Below, piece by piece: positions 9,707-22,004 of a stretch of 64,000 nucleotides of DNA (its first letter is position 1; each line of letters begins with the position of its first letter). The notes under the pieces are model-generated. The model saw only the letters and a program-made list of their open reading frames with translations. It did no database searches and was not told the origin of the DNA. The position numbers were made by a program, and so were the translations under genes. This DNA comes from Eleusine coracana subsp. coracana (taxonomy: Eukaryota; Streptophyta; Magnoliopsida; Poales; Poaceae): contig CM064421.1 in the NCBI GenBank assembly GCA_032690845.1, forward strand, positions 35,578,963-35,642,962, written 5' to 3'.

Positions 9707-12700
9707 CGTTATCAACACCTTTGCTCTACTAATCAGGTGAGCCGTTCTTGTTTATTGGTTTTGCATCTACTTTTTTTTCGTAATGCTAATCACCAGATCG
9801 ATCTACCTATTATAAGGAGCGGTGGTTCTGAGGACAACGTTGAGATCGCTGCTGACTTTGTAGTCGTCGATGCTCTCTTCGTCAAATCATCGTCACGCAA
9901 GCAGGTCCTTGGCTTAGCCTATATGCCCTATGCGGCACGAAGTACACCTTAAGACATGAACGCAGGTCACGGTATGTCGTCTCCAGAGACGCAAACCCCA
10001 ATCATTGTTATGCTTGTCGCATTACTTTGTTGTCGCGTGCCACTGCGGCTTGAAGCTGCGCACATCCGCTACATTTTCCTGATGACGCGCTGCAACACTC
10101 GCCTGAAGTCACAACCGCGGGCTGCCGCACCCGTTGTGCAGATTGTGCTCACTCAAAACAGCACCTGCCAGACCGGGACTCCACGTGCCGACGGTCGCGA
10201 GCTCCCCACGACTAACAGCAGTATATGCGGATCTGCAGCCGCCGCCATGCTCTTGTGTTTGATCCACAGCTGGCCTATAGCTTATCGGTCCTCACCAATC
10301 TCGGCTTGAAGCCATGAACTACGCAACTGCGTGCCCCGTAGGCCTGCTGTGCGATCGACATTGCCTTCTGCAGATGTTCTAGTTTGATCGCGACCGTTTG
10401 CCTGCCTACCCTATGGTTAATATGGCAATTAGCCGCAGTTGAACTGCAGGCTGTTCGCATGCAATCTGAGATGTGCGTACTAATAATGACCTGCAGGGAG
10501 TTTCTCCTTCATCATTAATTTGCAAGGCAATTATGTGGCATGAACAATGGATTGAATTTTCATTATGTGCGTTCTTCCATGATATTTCAGCATTTTTTAT
10601 GACATTTAATCTGGAAGATTAGAAGCCAATAATTGCTAGTTAATCAATACCTTCTTATGCTACTATTCTTTTTTGCTTGGAGCAGCATGTTTTGCTCGAT
10701 TAAGTGCATGACTAATGTTGTGTCGCGCCTGCCAGAAGCGGCGCTTAAACGATTAACATGTCCATGCGCCTCAGCGTGCCTGCACTCGTGGCCTTCACCA
10801 CAGGTCTGAGTCATTGATCATGCTCGTATCTGCAGCCGCAATGTGTGCACATCGTGTTCCAGTTTCTGCCTCTTGGTAACTGCAAGTCTGCGCCATCGCT
10901 TGACGCTACTCCTTTCGCACGAGAATTATTTATGTGAGTAATCGGCGCTGAGAGTCCCGCTGGCCTGCCATGTATGTGCTTTTTTATGGCATCCACGTTT
11001 TTTTTTAAGCCACGCAGGAAATGTGAAGGCATGCATACATGTGCAAGTTTTCACAAGTATTTTCCTTTTATTAATCTAGTAGATTAATTATTGAGATGTT
11101 TTTGTGCATATGGGTGTTGCTTGAGTTATATCTTATACTACCTTTTAGATGTATGTCACGGACAAATGTTGGATGTCATTTGCCTCATTGCTTGTAAATT
11201 AATAAACCATGTCAAGCCAAACATTGCGTCCATTTTAGTGACACTACCCGAAGCAATAAGACCGGCATGCTTCTTAGCACGTGATTTCCTTGTCGCTTTG
11301 TACGACTATGTGGTACATCACTATGCCTCCATATTGGAGCTTGATGTAGCAATTCTTATGAGAGGTTTTTGTGAGTAGAGCATAAAGCTCTTATGCAGTC
11401 TACTTACAGGTAGTGATACCTACTCGTATGGTACCACCACACTTATCTGTGTTTGAGCTTGAAGCTACCATATATAATTGGAGCAACAACCTATCAGATC
11501 TGAAAACTGTTATTTATTTTAGTGCTAAAGTGATTCTACATTATCATATTGGAACAATCACTTGGCAGACAGTTGATTGCAACAACTGATCTGAGATATT
11601 CTGGGAGCATTTTTTTTAGCCCCTAAAGTTTATGGCTTTATTGCATACTGTGTCTTGTAGTTTGTGGAATTTATGCATATGTTCCTGAAGAACACTATAA
11701 TACCTTTATTAGTTATATGCTCCATGCTATTTAGCATAATTGCTTTAATTTGACTTAAATTTCACTTGACAATGCTAGAAACTGAATTTCTAGTTATATG
11801 TCTTCATTGTGGTAATTTATTTTTGCACCCACTTGGAAGTATCCCACTGGATTGTTTTATTTTCTTGTGTTGATTGTTTATGTGAATAAATTATATATGG
11901 TTATATAATCCCGAAGGATTATCAGCAGGCCATTATAAATGTAAGAAAATTTGACAATGATGCTTGGAGAAAGTTTGGAAAATTTAGTAAACTATATCCA
12001 AGGATATAGATAAGACCAATCTTCACTCTGTGCACTTTTCTTCATTATTTACATATATTTACCTGAAGTAAATTTGGAATAACATGCATGGAAAATTTGG
12101 GTCATAAGACATCAAATTGCAACCAAGATTTTACCTAGGCTTAGAGCATCTATCAAGATGTCACAAGAACTAAAGTCAACATATTTCGTCTCTCTTTGCT
12201 GCTGAAAAATTTCTCATGGTACGCGTGAAGATCCAAAGTTTCCTTCCTGATGAAGAATCATACTACTTGTCCTTGACTGGACTAAAAGCGGATCACTCTC
12301 ATAATCACAAGACCTATAGTCGCTGAAAAGACCATAGGTACAATGAATGAAAATTAAGGAATATATTATTATAAATTATAACAATAAGCCAATATATGAT
12401 AGAATATGTCCATAAAGGACATAGGTGGTTGATCGGAGGTATGTAGTTCCAGCATGCCGATATCCTCCACATCCTTGCACCTAAGCATGACTTAATTGCA
12501 ACCTACCATGAGTTAGGAAGCAATAAGATGGATGGATCCCCTATCGTCATAAAGCCAGAAGCTTGCTGATGTATTAACATATTAGTGGGATCTATTTTTT
12601 TTATTCCTGTTGTAAGGAGATATAGATCTTGAAAACAAGACTATTAGTGATAAAACCACATTATTATGTTTCTTTTTTTTTGAAAAGATTCATGAAGACT

Positions 12701-12903
12701 TTATGGAAGCTTTTAGAAATCTACTTCACTTTCTAAAGTTAAGATCAGCGGCGAAGGATAGTGGAGACCAAGGTGGGCTATGGCCCCCCCTAACCAAGTC
12801 AAAATTGCACTAATTCTATAGTAATTTTGCTACTGTTCACTATCTTTTTATGCTTAGCTAGTGAGATGGGCCCCCCTAGTTGTTTACTCAAGCTTCGCCC
12901 CTA

Positions 12904-14445
12904 TGAAGCATCTAGGCCCGCTTTAGTGTTTTGGTAATTAATGACGACCCTTATTTTTGACTAACTACGTTGTTGAGATAATTGTGGTTGTAGTCATAAT
13001 AAGGAATGGAATGATGGACAAAGTGGTATACATATGGATGGCTCAAGGCAAAGGTATCTTGATAGGGTTTTTCTGTTTTGCCGGTCACAAGGAGATTAGA
13101 GTTGAGTGACCGGATTATAGGTTAAATGCCGTACTATCAAGAGGGGTCGATGAGATGACCTTGAGTATCCATGGTTGCCACAAATGCTCAAAGCCTATCG
13201 TTGTGAGTGGTTCGTTGAGAGACAGCTAAGGGATATAGAAAGGAGGGCTGGCAGAACGCTCCTGGCGGTCTGACCGTGGGGATCCACGGTCTGACCGTAG
13301 GTGCCTCCCAGAGACGGCCAGAGTAGTTGGTCCTCGGGTGGCTCGGGTGGTGGCCCGACGGTCTGACCGTCGGGATCCACGGTCTGACCGTGGATGCTCC
13401 CCAGAGACGGCCAGAGGATTGAGTTCTCTGGTGGCTCGGGAGATGGCCCGACGGTCTGACCGTCCCAAGCCACGGTCTGACCGCCGTCACTTGTCTGGTG
13501 TCAACAGAGAATTTGTTCTCGGGTGAAAGTTGAAAGTGTCCCGACGGTCTGACCGTGGGTAATGACGGTCTGACCGTCGGGCTCGTGCCAGAAGGAGTTT
13601 GAAAGTCAAACTAGCCGTTGGGTTGTACGACGGTCCGACCGTGGGGAGTCACGGTCAGACCGTCCGGTGCACAGAAAGCTGTAACGGCTAGTTTTCAAAG
13701 GGTGGCCTATTTATACCTCCTCCATCCCGTGCATAGTAGCTCTCTTGGCCATTTGAAAAGTATTGTACACCCTTTGGAGCTTATTCCTCTCTCACACAAA
13801 GTCCTAGTGGAAAGATTGCAAGTGTGTGAGTGTGAGTGCCCTAAACTTGAGTGAGTTGAGCATTGTGGCACTTGGGATCCTCAAGCAAGCGTCATCGACT
13901 TGTTACTCTTGGAGGTTGTCGCCTCCTAGACGGCTTGGAGGAGTCAAATCCGTGAGCCCTTCAAGAAGTGTGTGAAGGAGGCCCGGACTCTTGTGAGAGG
14001 TGCGGTGCTCGCCTCGCCGGAGTGGTGAAGAGCAACCCTAGTGGAATCGAGGTTTGGAGAGGTTCAAGGTATTGATTGTGTTATATCTCAAGTTGTTCTT
14101 TGTGAGCACTTCTTGGTGGTGGAGAAGTGGATACTTGAGGAGAGTAGCACATCATACGCTTGGATCCACCTCAACGTGGATTAGGGGTGATCGGCAAATC
14201 ACCGATACCACGGGAAAATATCCTTTGTCTCTTGTCGTGTTGTTCTTTTGTTGTTTACATACTAGAAGTTGCATGATGTATGTCACCTAGGATTGTCAAC
14301 CTACTTTAGTTCAAACCTAGGTTTAGTTGTCTTGTGCTTGCTTTTATCCAATTGTCTTTAAATTCCGCAATTAGTCGGATAGTTAGCTTTTAATTTTTAA
14401 TTCGGCTATTCACCCCCCCTCTAGCCGGGGTCCTTCGATCCTACA
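12904..14445. mobile_element. nested solo LTR with palindrome array
   Basis: The element starts TGAAGCATCTAGG and ends GATCCTACA. It is flanked by the five-base target duplication CCCTA at 12899-12903 and 14446-14450. The end sequence (TTCACCCCCCCTCTAGCC then GATCCTACA) is the style of long Gypsy-type LTR ends in grasses. Only one copy is present and there is no internal domain, so it is a solo LTR formed by recombination between two LTRs. It sits inside the older element at 9470-17277. It carries ten copies of a 13-base palindrome at 13265-13663. Confidence 0.82.
13265..13663. repeat. array of ten ACGGTC-N-GACCGT palindromes
   Basis: Near-identical 13-base palindromes start at 13265, 13286, 13358, 13379, 13451, 13472, 13544, 13565, 13630 and 13651. 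They come in five pairs. Members of each pair are 21 bases apart. Pairs repeat every 93 bases, with the last step 86. The open frames reported across this stretch on the minus strand simply follow the repeat and are not genes. Confidence 0.9.
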
Positions 14446-17017
14446 CCCTAGTTAAGATGTCACTGAATAACAATGGTCATCTTATCATGATGGACCTTGT
14501 TCTCGAAGGATGTTAGTCATTTATGCTCTTTTTAAAGAGTTAAAATCTTTTGCATAGTCGAGAACTTTGCACTAGATTAATTTTTCTATAGAAATGGAAT
14601 TCACTAACTTACATGTTCTAATCTACGTTTTCTCTTCATTCTGAATGATGAATTGAATTATTAGAACAATATTATGTCACAACAAATATATGTTAATAAC
14701 CCAATTTCTCATTGATATGAGTAATTTGGATCAATCTTGGGCAATAATCTAAAATAGTTGGACATTTAGCTTAGGAAATTGTTACTTGTTAGTAACAATC
14801 CTTTGAATGGCACTTCTTGTTATCATGCATATGCAAGCTTTTCTCAACACACCAGAATGCATAGTTTACCATGAATTGTATTAGAAGACATGACCCTAAA
14901 GGCATTTCTTAATGATCATAATTGATGTGTATTTTTCCCGGAAGGATATATTTTGGCTGTGAATGTATTTCATTTTTACTTGCATATTGTATTAGGTCCC
15001 GAAGACTAAGAAGCACTCTATAGAAAATTAATTTTGCAAACTTGTGATAGTAATCCGCTACTAGTTGTGGACCCTAACCCGAAGTTAAGGGATATCTCTC
15101 CTGTAGAAGAGAATATCTAGTTTTTGTGACACTATTAATATTAAGTAAAATCTCACTGCATATAAATGATGAAAATCTCCCTCTTGTTGATGTGCATAAG
15201 ATTTCCCAAATATATCACCACCAGAGCATATATTAGCCACCACTAAATTTGGATGGTCGGGGATGTTTAGTATGCTTCTATTTAAATATCTCGACATTAG
15301 GGGAATAAATGCCCAATATATGAAATGCCTTGATATTTACAATTCAAAACGCACAAAGCAAGCTAAACTTGTAGTTAGCTTATCCTCCTATACACTAGAA
15401 GTGTGGAGTTTGCCAAAATTATATCTTATTAAGAAGAAATCAAATATGAATTTGTTTGAAACATATATAATGCTACTACTTGAAGTAGATATAGATATAC
15501 CCGGGATTTAATATCATATCCACATATGACTTGTTGGCACTTATTCGAGATTTGTGGGAACGCCTGCAAATCAAAGATCTTAAGGCCTTAGTCAAAGCAT
15601 AATCTTTATAGAGAAGTACTCCTCTTGCTGTTGATTAATTATCACCTTGAAGGTACCTCCAGATGAGGATTATCCTAGCAGATTGCGCGCTTATCATAAT
15701 GCTAGGAAATCAAAACAAATATGGATCATATTGTCCAAATGGATAGTGACCTATTTTAGACCCGATAATGAATGAATTGAGGAATAAAAACACTGGAAGC
15801 GTGCCAAACTAACTTGTGCAACTCTTTGTTGGAAGTACTAGAAGTACATTAACACTCATGATATATCTATTTATCATATGCATACCTACCAAACATTTGT
15901 ATTGGCCATATCCTCTAGCAGCCTAAAGGTATAACTGGTGTTACCGGCAATTTTATCCCCATTGTGCCAGGATATTAGACTAGATATTTTTTTTATTTTA
16001 TCATATAGCCGATGAGATGATCCTTTAAAAGAATCATTAGTTGATCCCGAAGGACCCAGGCTAAAGTTTTATGAAAAGTTGCAAAGATATTAAAGCTTGG
16101 AGTTTTACGAAGCATTTCTAGAAGGTGCATGCAAATGCAACTATATTACACTTCTAGTTCTATGAAAGAACATTAAAATTTGCATTGCATAATTATATTA
16201 GTATTATGATGTGTTATAGAAATCTAAATGCATTACTCTCAAATCTTATTTTTCATTCTTAGAGTTCTAGAAGAACAATAAGATACATGTCTAGAAGACT
16301 AAATAATCTGAGAATATATTTTTACTTGTCCTATACCTACAAATAAGCATCTGTGAAATATGTTCTTATGATATGGGATCAAAAGACTAGACTTCAACAC
16401 ATGTTGTCGTTAGGGGGAGTATGTGCTTAATGATTGATCATCATTTACTAGACATGAAAGTCTGAGACATACCTGAAAGTTATTATATGAACATAATCAT
16501 AGTTTTTTTTATTATATGACCTTGAATGCTTGGTCATGATATATTTAGAACCAGTAGATCAACACCATCAATACACATGAGCTTATTGTTCATGTTACCT
16601 TAGTACTCTTATTTTATCGATCCATATGTCATATGAAGTAAAACTCTTCAGATATAATCCTTACGTGAATATGTCTCTATATTGATACACTTCCAGTAGA
16701 AAGTGTTGAAAGATATAATTAAATATTGTTGTAAGGTTGAGGGGGAGCTTGTTCCAATACTTTGGCCTTTGCTTAGGATTGATAATCAAGAGTAATATTT
16801 GATCTGGAAGATTATAATTGTCCAGAAGACATTAGTTGCACTCTGTTTTCTTTTGTGAGTTTTTTTAAAGTTTCTCATATAAGATTTTTAATGAGGCAAC
16901 AATACATGCAAATGCATCAAACGACAACTTTGAACTCTTTCTCCAAATTTTTTTCTCAATGGGTTTTTTTAGAGTTTTAATAAGACATCAGTTGGTCGTG
17001 GTGTACACCCAAGGGGG

Positions 17018-17277
17018 TGTATTAAGAATACTAAAGGTTATGGGCTTTACACCTTTCTACCTTTAAAGGATCACCTTCATCTCTATATATACAACCCTTG
17101 TATGGATCTAAATAAGGAATGAGAAGAGATGACTCTCCACCTATCTCTGTGTCTTGTGTGCTTGTTCTTGGGATCAAGGGAAGGAAAACGGGTTCTCCAT
17201 CATCTCCTCGCGTCTATTTCTTAGAATTGGGTATGGGAATGGATTTGGTGAATCCATGATAAAGATTATTTCTAACA
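17018..17277. repeat. right LTR
   Basis: This 260-base repeat begins TGTATTAAGAATAC and ends TTTCTAACA. It is longer than the left LTR mainly because of an extra ~23-base piece near 17093-17118. A purine tract at 17011-17017 precedes it, and the target duplication ATTCT follows at 17278-17282. Confidence 0.9.
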
Positions 17278-17282
17278 ATTCT

Positions 17283-19002
17283 TGCCCTCTTTGATCCAGT
17301 ATCAGTAACAGTAACCATATCTTCTCTTTCCTTTTGCACCGTGCTCGTGAGTTTCAGGAAGATGACCAAAGTTTTTTCATGCTTTGTCTAATGATGACGA
17401 GGGAATTAGTTTCGAAAAGCATATCTTTAGGGAATAAGTATTACTCCTACTTTTTGTTCAACAGCAAAAGGAGCAGGAATTGAGGTTCAGGGAGCACATG
17501 ACAGTGTCCTGGTCGGCTGAGAGTCAAAAGGCGTGCCATTTCCAGACGATCAGCTTCCCCTTGCTCTCTTCTTTGGACAACAAGAAGGATGCAAACATAT
17601 CCTAAACAAACATAATTCGCTCCGACAAAGATGCTCTATAATATCCTTGTCTACAAAAAAAATTCTCAGCGCGCAACTTGTGTTTCTTTTCATCATTCTT
17701 ATCCGTCTTAGTTCACATCATTAGTGGGTTAGGTTCACGTAATTATGCAATCACGCAATGATACGACATTCTATATGCGACTTTGACCAACACCGTGGCA
17801 TTTCGTGCTCATGCTACTCTATCGATTTGTAGACGGTGGTAAATATAGCTTTGCGTGATTGCTGGATTTGAATAGAAAATAGAAAAGGTATAATTGTGGC
17901 AACACTTCGTTGGCGCATCAACTTAATACGGGAAAGGTATAATCATTGTCCAATTAGCTGCTTACAAGAGAATAAGTTAGGTGCAGTCGAATTAAGCAAT
18001 GTCTAGCTGCGCTCTACACTAACGTACAAGGCTATGTACTCATGTGGTGCTGCCTTCTTACGTGTCGTATGTGCGAGCAGTGAGCTGGTAGATTCAACAT
18101 GAAATGAAATACGGAGTAGGATCCATTTGGAGTTCCATTGTTCCAAGCTGGAGTCAGTATGTATGGCTCCATGAATCAAGGAAGTTGACGAGCATGGATA
18201 GTGTGAGAGACCATGCGCCACCGGCTACAAGAACTAATGTACACGCGGGTCGAATTCAAAATGTAAAGGAAGTCGTAGCAATCTAAATTCAGAAGACGGG
18301 CTAGTATTAGTTTTCCTTGATTACTGGAGGCCGGCCGTTACCTCTATCATTGCAAACACATGGTTCCAAATTTGGGAGCTCAGAGCATGTTCAGATAGTG
18401 ATCTTACAACCGCTCCAGGATTGTTTTCGTCTGCCTCTGTGCTTTTGTGGGATCCCATGTTCCTTGACGTTTACAAGCAAGCAAATTTACGTTTCTTTTT
18501 TCTTTTTATTTGCAAAGGAATAACAGTGTAGGGTTCCAGCAAAACCGTACTAGTAAATAATCACCCGTGCATTTGTCTGTTTCAGTACGGCCAATTTTGT
18601 GTAGTTCTCATTGTTCGGTGGGCAGTACCGTACTGATCTACAGGTGGAGCGACCGTATAACATCTTTTAAGCAAGCAACGCCAGTAGCAGATTGGCGAGT
18701 TTTAAGTAGTTAGCACAGGTCACATGTAGTACAGTACAGTACAGCAATTGCTCAACAGAATGCACATGCACTGTTATGTACAAATAGCACTGCACCTCCT
18801 GTTTTCATCACGGTAAAAAGCGTATAAATAGTGTTCACGCTATGCAACTATTAGTATCCCGATCTAAATTAAGTGAACTGGCATTTAGTACTATTTGATA
18901 TATATACAGTTTCAATGAGATGTAAACACCTTCGTCTAAAAAGTCTAAAACAACACCCAGGGACCGCTGCCGCACCGTGGATAATGGATTTCTGAAGGCC
19001 GG
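17283..19002. other. intergenic, no gene seen
   Basis: This AT-rich DNA lies between the LTR element and the GC-rich block. Open frames are short and without family resemblance. A short ACAGTACAGT-type repeat occurs near 18729-18742. Confidence 0.4.
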
Positions 19003-19434
19003 TTATACTGGGGAGGGGGGACCCCATATGTTGCTGTCGAACAGGTGACCACCGCTGCACAAAGCGCAAGCATCTGAATCTGTCCGCGCACGGGTGCTTG
19101 GCCGAGGACACCGACTCATCCTGTCCTTCGTGACAATCATTTCGCCTCTTATGATTTCTGCCGGCACCCGAGAGTGCAGTGACATGCTCGCCACCTGAAT
19201 TGTCTCCTTGATGTTGAGGCTGGCACTCTGAAGTGTCGCCTCTGTTTTGTGAAAAAATTTCTGTTTATTGCATGTATGTACAGGCAAAGTTGGGAACCAC
19301 TCCTGGAAGGATGCACCAGATGCAGGAAAGGCAGCTGGGTTGGACAGGGGGCAAAATAATGCAGCACCTAACAAGCAGTCACAGTAGAAGCCTCCGAGCA
19401 GGATTGCAGGTAAACATGGTTTAAACCTTGCCAT
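19003..19434 (-). CDS. hypothetical ORF, weak support
   Basis: This open frame of 143 codons starts at ATG 19432-19434. The second half (from TEATLQSASLNIKET to WGPPSPV) looks more protein-like than the first, and an AG acceptor lies at about 19245 (TTTTTTCACAAAACAG on the minus strand). It may therefore be the last exon of a minus-strand transcript that starts in the GC-rich block near 21.9 kb. I recognise no domain. It could equally be non-coding. Confidence 0.2.
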   Translation of the reverse strand: MARFKPCLPAILLGGFYCDCLLGAALFCPLSNPAAFPASGASFQEWFPTLPVHTCNKQKFFHKTEATLQSASLNIKETIQVASMSLHSRVPAEIIRGEMIVTKDRMSRCPRPSTRARTDSDACALCSGGHLFDSNIWGPPSPV

Positions 19435-20395
19435 TCGCCTTCTGCTTTCAACTGGCCGACCTGTTCTTAAGGTTCTCTAAAATTTTCGGTGCTTGATGCT
19501 CTGGTGTGATCTGGTACATGCTGTCAAGCTGAGCCTGAGACAACGTGTTCACTTTCAGATGGCGTATTTCTTTCCTCCACCCTTTGAATGTTCCAGCTGA
19601 GACCAGCTAATTCCATCATATTCTCCATGCCATACATTTTCCAGAAAAAGAGAAGTGCATGTCTACCAATTTCATCTTCATGTGTTTGGGAAAGAAAAAA
19701 TCACCTTCAGAACAAAGCAGCAAATTGCAGTTAGCATAGTATATTTATCCTGCGGCCAAGGAAGGAAACTAAGGGAAAAGAAAAATTACAGAACTCATCA
19801 TCAATAAAAGAAATATACTTACTAGACTCTCATCTCATAATGACAGGATTTGCCTTCGCAAGATGCAGTACAGATTACACAAAACATATCACAGCTTGGT
19901 CGGATATACAACTGGGAAGATACGTAATGTGACAATCCAGTAAGAGTTGAAGAAAGATCTGCATTCATTTATTTCTCTAGGGGGGATAAAAAAGCAACAA
20001 TTCCTCTCTGTTGATTGAAAGTTCTAAAGTAATTGTTCACCTTAAATATGTTTTTCTTACTAGCAAGGGACAAGTATCTGTAAAAGGCAAGAAGAGGTAT
20101 ACTAAATAAAGAATATGAGGTACTAAATAAAGCTCCAATGATATGCCTAACTGCAAAACAACTGAACTGAGCACATTGCTCACCATTTTCAGATTTAGAC
20201 CATACAACATGGAGTCATAAATGTTCAATGCCTAGTGCCAGGGCTAATTTTGACAATCCGGAAGGTGGCGTGTTCGAAGGTACTAACTGACAGCATATTT
20301 TTCTAGAATGTAATTGACAAAAATATCGTTTCATTTTTGTAAAAAACAAGGCACCACAGTTGAAGGTTACTGAATCTTTTGCGCGAAAACTTGAT

Positions 20396-21822
20396 TTATG
20401 GCCTAGCGAAGTTGTTGTAGTAAAAGCCTGTGTATCCGAGAACTGGAACCTCCTGCTGCTCAGTTGTGTGGATGGACAAGATCAAATCAATTTCCAGGGA
20501 TATGCTATAAACCTGTGCCACTAGCAAGGCATATCTGACAAGGCAACCAGAATGACAAAATTTTTACAGACAATGAATGAACGTTCCTTACGATATGTCA
20601 CCAGTGCGTTACAAACACATGCAGTGTCCAGAAATAAGCTACAGGATAACAACTGGTACGATTTTTTGCCTAAAAAATAACTACTGGTACGATCAAACTA
20701 ACGACCAAAGAATGGTCAGATTAACGTTAAGCAGGTTTCAGTTCCATCAGCAAATAAAGGAAACAAAGCTGCAAGGAATAGTGTAATTTAGTGTGCACCC
20801 AGTAATTCAGTGACCAATCCAGTCAGGCACAGGCAAAAATCGGAGCTATTCCATCCATTCAAATTGTGCGTAATTTTTCGGCATAAATGAAATTCAACAC
20901 AGATCCATTCAGTCTGCAGTCAAACAGGACTGTAGGAGCAAGCCACCATACCAACGAGTAGATCGACGAGCAACCAACTGGAGCTTCTCCGGAACGTGCG
21001 ACGCCCAGCACCAGCGGCAATCGACCGCCGGCTCCATTCCGTCGCATCGGCACCAGTTGATGGCCGCAGCTCAGAGGGCGGCGGATCGGCGAAGTGGATC
21101 GGCGGATCGGCGGCGGATCGGCGGCGTGGATCAGCGGATCGGCACCACCAGCGAACCGGAGAAGTGGCAGCCAGGTTCTGGCACTGAGAGCTCCGGGCGG
21201 ATGACCTTGCGCTGGACGGAGGGCGAGGCGGCCGACGGCGTGGATCGGCTTTGGCGGATCGCAGCCGGAACTGGGGGCGTGTTGCGGAATACTGGTCCAA
21301 ACCAGGGGGGTGTATGTAAATTATTGGATCGCGGTTATTCAGGGGTGTAAATGTAAATTATTGGATCGCGATCAATAGTCACGATCCAAATTAGGGGTGT
21401 ATATGTAAATTTTTGGATCGCGATCAATATTCGCGATCCAAATTAGGGATGCTTTTGAAAATTACCGGATCGCGACCAGGGTCTCTTTTGCAAATTACCG
21501 GATCGCGACCTGGCCGCCGGCAGACGCCGCCACCGTCGCCTTGCGCCGCCAATATCGAACAAACCAAACTCTTATCCGGATCCTCCGCGACCCTCGCGCT
21601 CGGCGGCGCGGCGCCACCATGGACGCCAGCACCAGCAGTCCATCGAGGCATCATTCCCTTCCGAGGCACCTTGGGCACAACGAACGAACGAAGCAACACG
21701 CATCCGGGAGCGGACGGCTGCTGTCAATCCGACATCGAGCAAATCAGGCCAACCTCAAAGCTGCTTGACGTATTGAAGCTCCGTTGCATCACGGAAAATG
21801 CCGCTGGAGACGAAGCCGCCAT
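20396..21822 (-). CDS. speculative two-exon small protein
   Basis: Exon 1 would be 21822-21754: an ATG in the context GCGGCAATGGCGG opens 23 codons, MAASSPAAFSVMQRSFNTSS followed by SFE, which ends at a GAG|GTTGGC donor. This resembles a Ser/Arg-rich organelle-targeting start. A second exon at 20512-20396 begins after a GGCACAG acceptor in the same phase and encodes 38 residues ending LGYTGFYYNNFARP and TAA. Joined directly they give 61 residues; other exons may lie between. TGGGCC-type elements at 22078-22115 sit where a minus-strand promoter would be. I do not recognise the protein. The parts are short enough to be chance. Confidence 0.2.
21311..21512. repeat. tandem GGATCGCGA-containing repeats
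   Basis: Five degenerate units of 34-52 bases follow one another, starting near 21311, 21345, 21397, 21448 and 21481. Each has a TGTATATGTAAATT-like start and a GGATCGCG core. Units 2 and 3 also carry the inverted core CGATCC, so each can form a short hairpin. A related GGATCGGCG run lies just upstream at 21083-21150. Confidence 0.75.
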
Positions 21823-22004
21823 TGCCGCGCAACCACCACTCCGGTGCCTCCTCCTTGGAGCACGCCCGAGCGGGCAGAATCAAATCAAACACTCCCGCGA
21901 TCAAACGAGGACTGCGATGCAAATTGGCGCGATTTGAACGCACTGGCTGCACGCAAGCGAAATTTATGAAGGCGAATGGTGGGTTTCAGCCGTTGCAGAG
22001 GTGA

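Larger units (their letters stand above)
9470..17277. mobile_element. LTR retrotransposon, non-coding interior
   Basis: Two related terminal repeats bound this element: 9470-9706 and 17018-17277. Both start with TG and end with TTTCTAACA. A five-base target duplication ATTCT flanks it at 9465-9469 and 17278-17282. The sequence after the left LTR (CGTTATCAACACC) sits where a primer-binding site belongs, and a purine tract (CCCAAGGGGG) precedes the right LTR. The interior is about 7.3 kb, of which 1.5 kb is a later nested solo LTR (12904-14445). I found no gag zinc knuckle, protease, integrase or reverse transcriptase motif; frames are short and broken. It is either a large non-autonomous derivative (LARD-like) or a fully decayed Copia-type element. 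LTR differences, including a ~23-base gap, suggest an old insertion. Confidence 0.85.

Noticed and set aside
9737..10309. Open frames just inside the left LTR as a possible gag
   Set aside because: The frames are short, partly start at non-ATG codons and show no zinc knuckle or gag similarity. This position is a leader region.
12745..12903. Element boundary around GGCCCCCCCTAACC and GGGCCCCCCTAGTT
   Set aside because: The C-rich blocks look like part of a repeat, but no inverted ends or target duplication could be found.
13188..13526. Several overlapping open frames of 62-100 codons
   Set aside because: They follow the 93-base repeat array on both strands and encode only the repeat; no coding logic.
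19560..19690. Minus-strand frame reading KMYGMENMMELAGLSWN as an exon
   Set aside because: Only about 50 codons are open, without a convincing acceptor or known domain; not enough to call.
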